DNA of 64,000 nucleotides, from contig NZ_FNIL01000003.1 of assembly GCF_900103955.1 (NCBI RefSeq), forward strand, positions 186,001-250,000, read 5' to 3'. A program made the translations under genes and the position numbers. The DNA is from Alkalicoccus daliensis (GTDB lineage Bacteria; Bacillota; Bacilli; Bacillales; Salisediminibacteriaceae). Positions 60,807 to 64,000 of this stretch are shown in pieces. How positions within the stretch are numbered: the stretch's first letter is position 1; each line of letters opens with the position of its first letter. The notes beneath the pieces were generated by a model. It made no database searches. It had not been told where the DNA came from and was given only the letters and a program-made list of their open reading frames with translations.

Positions 60807-61204
60807 ATGGACTCCCCCTTGATAATGGTTTTTAATATCAAAACAAGCACGAAAAATCAAACAGTCTATAATATCTAAAATATGAATTCATTTTGTAAAG
60901 CTTATTAAGTTTATACAAATCATTCTTAATAAATCTTGAAAAACTTCAGGATATTAAATGATTGATTAAAGCAGATGTACGTACCTCCAGCGGAAATAAG
61001 CGGAATCTGAAAATAGCTGAAGGCGAGCCCCTATATTTCGTTTACCGTGAAATTATTTATGCAACTCGGAAATAAAAGTACAGATATGACTTATGAAGAT
61101 TACTCAAATTCTTTTTAACTAAAAATTGAGGTAATATATTCGATTGAAATCAAGTTCTGAATAAAGTTTTATAGTAAAATAGACATAATCATTTGAATTT
61201 ATTT
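60807..61204. other. ~400-bp gap with no gene recognised
   Basis: AT-rich region between the minus-strand MFS gene and the MITE. No ORF or RNA is recognised. Confidence 0.4.
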
Positions 61205-61453
61205 GGTTCTTCACCATAATATGTAGTGGACCCAAAATAGAAAGATAAGAACGCAGTGCAGGACGGAGACTCCCAGAGGATTTCAGCGCAGTTGGAAGAT
61301 CCACTGAGACTAGGAATTTTTCGCCTCAGTTAGCTGAAAACAGGTCGGAAAGCTCCGTTTGCAACGTAGGTCTCTACATGCTACTTATAGCTGACTTCTG
61401 CGTTGCGATAAATAATTGACCTGCCTGTCAATTACACTTAGTGGTGAAGAACT
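61205..61453 (+). mobile_element. 249-bp MITE with ISL3-like ends, copy 2
   Basis: Ends are GGTTCTTCACC (61205-61215) and GGTGAAGAACT (61443-61453). Flanking 8-mers ATTTATTT (61197-61204) and ATTTATAT (61454-61461) match at 7 of 8, consistent with a decayed target duplication. Length is identical to 17994-18242. The subterminal regions also match (ATGTAGT near one end, TCAATTACA near the other). The middle (61258-61370) carries the B-type core: GTTGGAAGATCCACTGAGAC, CTCAGTTAGCTGA, GGTCGGAAAGCTCC. No transposase. Confidence 0.85.
61258..61370 (+). repeat. B-type structured core inside MITE copy 2
   Basis: GGAAGATCC, stem ACTGAG/CTCAG, TTAGCTGA and CGGAAAGCTCC occur in the same order and spacing as the free-standing B copies, flanked by an outer ACGCAG / CTGCGT pairing (61242-61250 and 61396-61402). 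Confidence 0.75.
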
Positions 61454-61627
61454 ATTTATATAAATATTTCCCTAATTACTACTTTGAAATGCAGCAATCA
61501 AAATCCGAAATTATATTAGCATAATTTGTAACCATTTTCTTTGAAATTTAAACAATATAATCTATGAGCAATTAATATTTCATTGTTCAACAGTATTTGA
61601 AAATTTTCAGTTGCAGGGGGATTAATA

Positions 61628-63304
61628 ATGTTTTTATACACTTTTTTAAAAAAAGAATGGATTGATTTATATAGTATAACTATAGACATAGAAGATAATC
61701 TTTTCAAAAGTCCTAATATATCTATGATAAAGCTAAGACAATTAGAAGAAGTACTTATTAAAAAAATAGCAAACTATGAAAACCTGAAAATTGATTTTAA
61801 AATTATTGGTTTTAACAAAATAATTTTTATGCTGGTGGATAAAGAAATACTTCCACATGAATTTAAAGACTTATTATTGGAAATTAGGAAAAAAGGCAAT
61901 GAAGCTGCTCACAATAATTACAGTAATATGACAGAAGCACAAAGAATTTTCAATTCCTTATTTCGCTTAATTTCCTGGTTTGTTGCAACATATGGTCAGA
62001 GAGAATACTTAAGCGATCTAGATGCTCTCCCGATGAAAGAAAAAGTTATTCTGCAGGAATACTTATTAAAAGCTAAGACTAAAGTTAATGAAAAAAATAA
62101 AATAATTGAAGAAAATCACAAGGAAAATTTTATAGACTTTTCCACGAAGTTCTATGATCCTTTTTATTTAAAAGTGGAAGAAGCTGAGAAGAAAAAGCAA
62201 AAAGTTAAAGAAATATATGAAAGGGACGTTTTTGAAACAATTGTGGAATATAAAAACAGGATTGAATTAATGGATCCCCTCCCAATAGGAACAGCATTTA
62301 TAGATTTTTCAAAAATGTTTTTAAGTAATGAAGATAAAGTAGTTCTTTTTTATGCGGAAGTTAATAAAGACTATTCCTTTATTAATATTAACTTTGATAT
62401 TTTCTATGCTTATATTAATGATTCATCTATTAAAAATTTTGAAAGCGAACAAAGGTTTACTTTACTAAGTAAATTATCTACAGATAACAAGGAAACACTT
62501 CAAATTAATTTTAATGAAATGCATATTACTAACAATATTAAAGATGTAATTCAAGTTTTTCCAATAAATTTTACTAAACCCCCTTTTGAGCAGGATTTAG
62601 ATTTTCGAAATAGAGTCAAAAAAATTCCTCCTATTCAAATAGGCTTATTAGAATTAAAAAAAGATTTATATGATATTGAGAATGAAATTTTTCCATGTAC
62701 TATTCGGACCTTTCAATTCGCAGACTCACTGGATCTTAATAAAAATGACTGGTATATACAAATACCTAGAGATCAAGCTAAAGTTTTGTTTGAAAACAGC
62801 GTTACATATTACGTAAAAGCAACATTTCAGGTTATGGATAATGCTCTTAAAATAAAAGATATGATCATAGAACACAATAAGAGATATGAAGTAAAACAAC
62901 GGGGCCTTCCAAAAGATAGGACCAAGCATTTAACACCACTAAAAAGTTTTGATATTAATGATCTTATATTTGCTGTACAAGAATCGGATGTAGAAAAAGT
63001 AAAAAATATATTGTCTCTTCCAGAGGCTGATGTAAATAGGACAAACAAAGGAGGTGTCAGTCTCTTACAAATGGCAGCTGCTCGAGGCCACGATGAAATA
63101 GTAGATCTTTTAATTTTAAACGGGGCGAACTTGAACATTCAAAGTAAAAACAAAACTACTCCTTTATACGCAGCATCTATAAACAACCATTTAAGGGTAA
63201 TTGAGCGATTATTAGATGCCGGTGCAGATCCTAATATAGTAAGTAATAGCGGGAAAACAGCTCATAATATTTTGAGTGAAAATAGATACAAAGGTTATAT
63301 TTGA
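61628..63304 (+). CDS. DUF4145-like N-terminus with C-terminal ankyrin repeats
   Basis: A 558-residue protein with A/T in most third codon positions, clearly more AT-rich than its neighbours. Residues ~35-125 (KLRQLEEVLIKKIANYENLK, FKDLLLEIRKKGNEAAHNNY, QRIFNSLFRLISWFVATYG) resemble the DUF4145-type helical domain found at the N-terminus of many restriction and other defence enzymes. Residues ~130-200 are a charged coiled coil. Residues ~215-440 are an unassigned, beta-rich region. Residues ~455-555 contain about three ankyrin repeats (GVSLLQMAAARGHDEIVDLL, TTPLYAASINNHLRVIERLL, DAGADPN). The start ATG 61628 follows AGGGGG. A MITE lies 175 bp upstream. A role in defence or host interaction is inference; no catalytic motif was seen. 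Confidence 0.75.
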   Translation: MFLYTFLKKEWIDLYSITIDIEDNLFKSPNISMIKLRQLEEVLIKKIANYENLKIDFKIIGFNKIIFMLVDKEILPHEFKDLLLEIRKKGNEAAHNNYSNMTEAQRIFNSLFRLISWFVATYGQREYLSDLDALPMKEKVILQEYLLKAKTKVNEKNKIIEENHKENFIDFSTKFYDPFYLKVEEAEKKKQKVKEIYERDVFETIVEYKNRIELMDPLPIGTAFIDFSKMFLSNEDKVVLFYAEVNKDYSFININFDIFYAYINDSSIKNFESEQRFTLLSKLSTDNKETLQINFNEMHITNNIKDVIQVFPINFTKPPFEQDLDFRNRVKKIPPIQIGLLELKKDLYDIENEIFPCTIRTFQFADSLDLNKNDWYIQIPRDQAKVLFENSVTYYVKATFQVMDNALKIKDMIIEHNKRYEVKQRGLPKDRTKHLTPLKSFDINDLIFAVQESDVEKVKNILSLPEADVNRTNKGGVSLLQMAAARGHDEIVDLLILNGANLNIQSKNKTTPLYAASINNHLRVIERLLDAGADPNIVSNSGKTAHNILSENRYKGYI

Positions 63305-63389
63305 AATATAATACCCAATATTTTTATATAACTTTCGAAAGTGCTAAAATAAGCGGGAGTAAATATAATACTATATTGGAGGCTGCAGA

Positions 63390-63674
63390 ATGAGTACAAA
63401 AATAGAATTCGTAGCATTAAAAAAGATTTCAAGAGAAGAGTTTATGGAATTAGCACAGGATGGTATGCGTGAATTATTCGACCTGGAACAGTACAAGGTG
63501 CTGGACGGGGCTAAAGGAGACGAAGTTACTCATTTCGTGTACGACACAGGCACGCATGACTGCTACTTAATTGACCTGCGCACAAGCTATGAACTGCTCG
63601 CAGCCTACTACTGCGGCGGGGATAAGCAGACAGTACTTGCTTCATTAAATAAGATTGCTGCTTCTGTAGAATAA
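63390..63674 (+). CDS. Small protein of unknown function
   Basis: A 94-residue soluble alpha/beta protein (IEFVALKKISREEFMELAQD, YKVLDGAKGDEVTHFVYDTG, CYLIDLRTSYELLAAYYCGG). It has ordinary chromosomal codon use, unlike the AT-rich gene before it. The start ATG 63390 has TTGGAGG eight bases upstream. It is monocistronic with a strong terminator. I do not recognise the family. Confidence 0.7.
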   Translation: MSTKIEFVALKKISREEFMELAQDGMRELFDLEQYKVLDGAKGDEVTHFVYDTGTHDCYLIDLRTSYELLAAYYCGGDKQTVLASLNKIAASVE

Positions 63675-63684
63675 GCAACGCTAA

Positions 63685-63720
63685 AAAACTGCCTCACGTA
63701 TAAATGCGTGAGGCAGTTTT
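63685..63720. terminator. Bidirectional terminator
   Basis: Perfect 14-bp stem AAAACTGCCTCACG / CGTGAGGCAGTTTT between convergent genes. Confidence 0.9.
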
Positions 63721-63730
63721 ATTAGTGTTA

Positions 63731-64000
63731 TCAGGTCTTATTTCTCGAGTGAACCAAAAAATACTCGAGCATCCGTGAATATAAATCCGGCTGATCTCTA
63801 TGTACTAAATGTCCTGCAAATGGTATTACTGAGATGCGGATATGAGGATTTAATTGTTTAAAAGCAACTGCTGATGAAACTTCAAGCTCCTGCTCTTCCC
63901 CTGTCAGGCATAAAGCAGGTAAATCAATTAACGCAGCTTCTTTAAGCTGATCAAACGGATAAAAATCTTCGTCATTAAAGGAGCGAAGCAGTGTTTTCCA
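63731..64000 (-). CDS. Alpha/beta hydrolase, C-terminal fragment
   Basis: The last 89 codons of a gene that begins beyond the window. The frame WKTLLRSFNDEDFYPFDQL... ends HSRNKT-stop, with the usual late features of an alpha/beta hydrolase: the strand/acid region LPALCLTGEEQELE and the catalytic His in PFAGHLVHRDQPDLYSRML. The N-terminus, including the nucleophile elbow, is not visible. The stop is TGA at 63731-63733. Confidence 0.75.
   Translation of the reverse strand, partial: WKTLLRSFNDEDFYPFDQLKEAALIDLPALCLTGEEQELEVSSAVAFKQLNPHIRISVIPFAGHLVHRDQPDLYSRMLEYFLVHSRNKT

Overview
The window looks like chromosome from a Bacillaceae member, probably a halo- or alkali-tolerant one. Reasons: strong AGGAGG-type ribosome sites with frequent TTG/GTG starts, Bacillus-style sigma-B and sigma-D promoters, Bacillus families (YkvR/DUF3219, YflT, CYP152/CypC, YwrD-like GGT, LctP, RlmCD-type methylase), Glu-rich proteins, and GC-rich structured intergenic repeats of a kind I recognise from alkaliphilic and thermophilic Bacillaceae. 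The genus is inference. I saw no rRNA, tRNA, CRISPR array, prophage or intact transposase.

Layout. 1-3206 (+): end of an OFA-type transporter, a DUF2294 protein and a molybdopterin FdhF/YdeP oxidoreductase, i.e. a formate-type module. 3216-3900: composite block of structured repeats flanked by two copies of one terminator hairpin. 3969-14558 (mostly -): DUF3219, flavin monooxygenase, M20 peptidase, metallo-beta-lactamase-fold protein, CYP152 P450, FAD/Rieske oxidoreductase, lactate permease, gamma-glutamyltransferase. 15342-18551: manganese catalase relic cut by a repeat, alpha/beta hydrolase, DUF2071 protein, a sigma-B stress protein and a 249-bp MITE. 18552-27761: TetR-controlled ABC exporter, second YflT-type stress protein, RND pump, MATE pump.

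27927-38211 is a nitrite/nitrate block, all minus: nirB, nirD, a SUMT-HemD fusion making siroheme precursor, a FocA/NirC channel, then two NarK/NasA-type transporters. ResD-like repeats precede nirB. Nitrate reductase itself is not in the window. A sigma-D-driven chemoreceptor lies next to the nitrate genes.

40545-64000 is a mosaic: SurA-N lipoprotein without a PPIase domain, solitary MurE-like ligase, P-loop kinase/HD protein resembling nucleic-acid end-healing enzymes, helical orphan, DHA2 drug pump, PC4-like protein, ferritin-like protein, AraC regulators, secreted alkaline phosphatase, RlmCD-type methylase, GH120 beta-xylosidase with a divergent AraC regulator and cre-like site, PAS-STAS protein, MFS transporter, a second 249-bp MITE, and an AT-rich DUF4145-like/ankyrin gene that looks horizontally acquired.

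Most notable: (1) a MITE family (17994-18242 and 61205-61453) of identical length, with 11-bp terminal inverted repeats and 8-bp target duplications, carrying the same structured core as the other dispersed repeats; (2) the AT-rich DUF4145-like/ankyrin gene; (3) the kinase-HD protein; (4) the MurE paralogue lacking the usual amino-acid-selecting motif.
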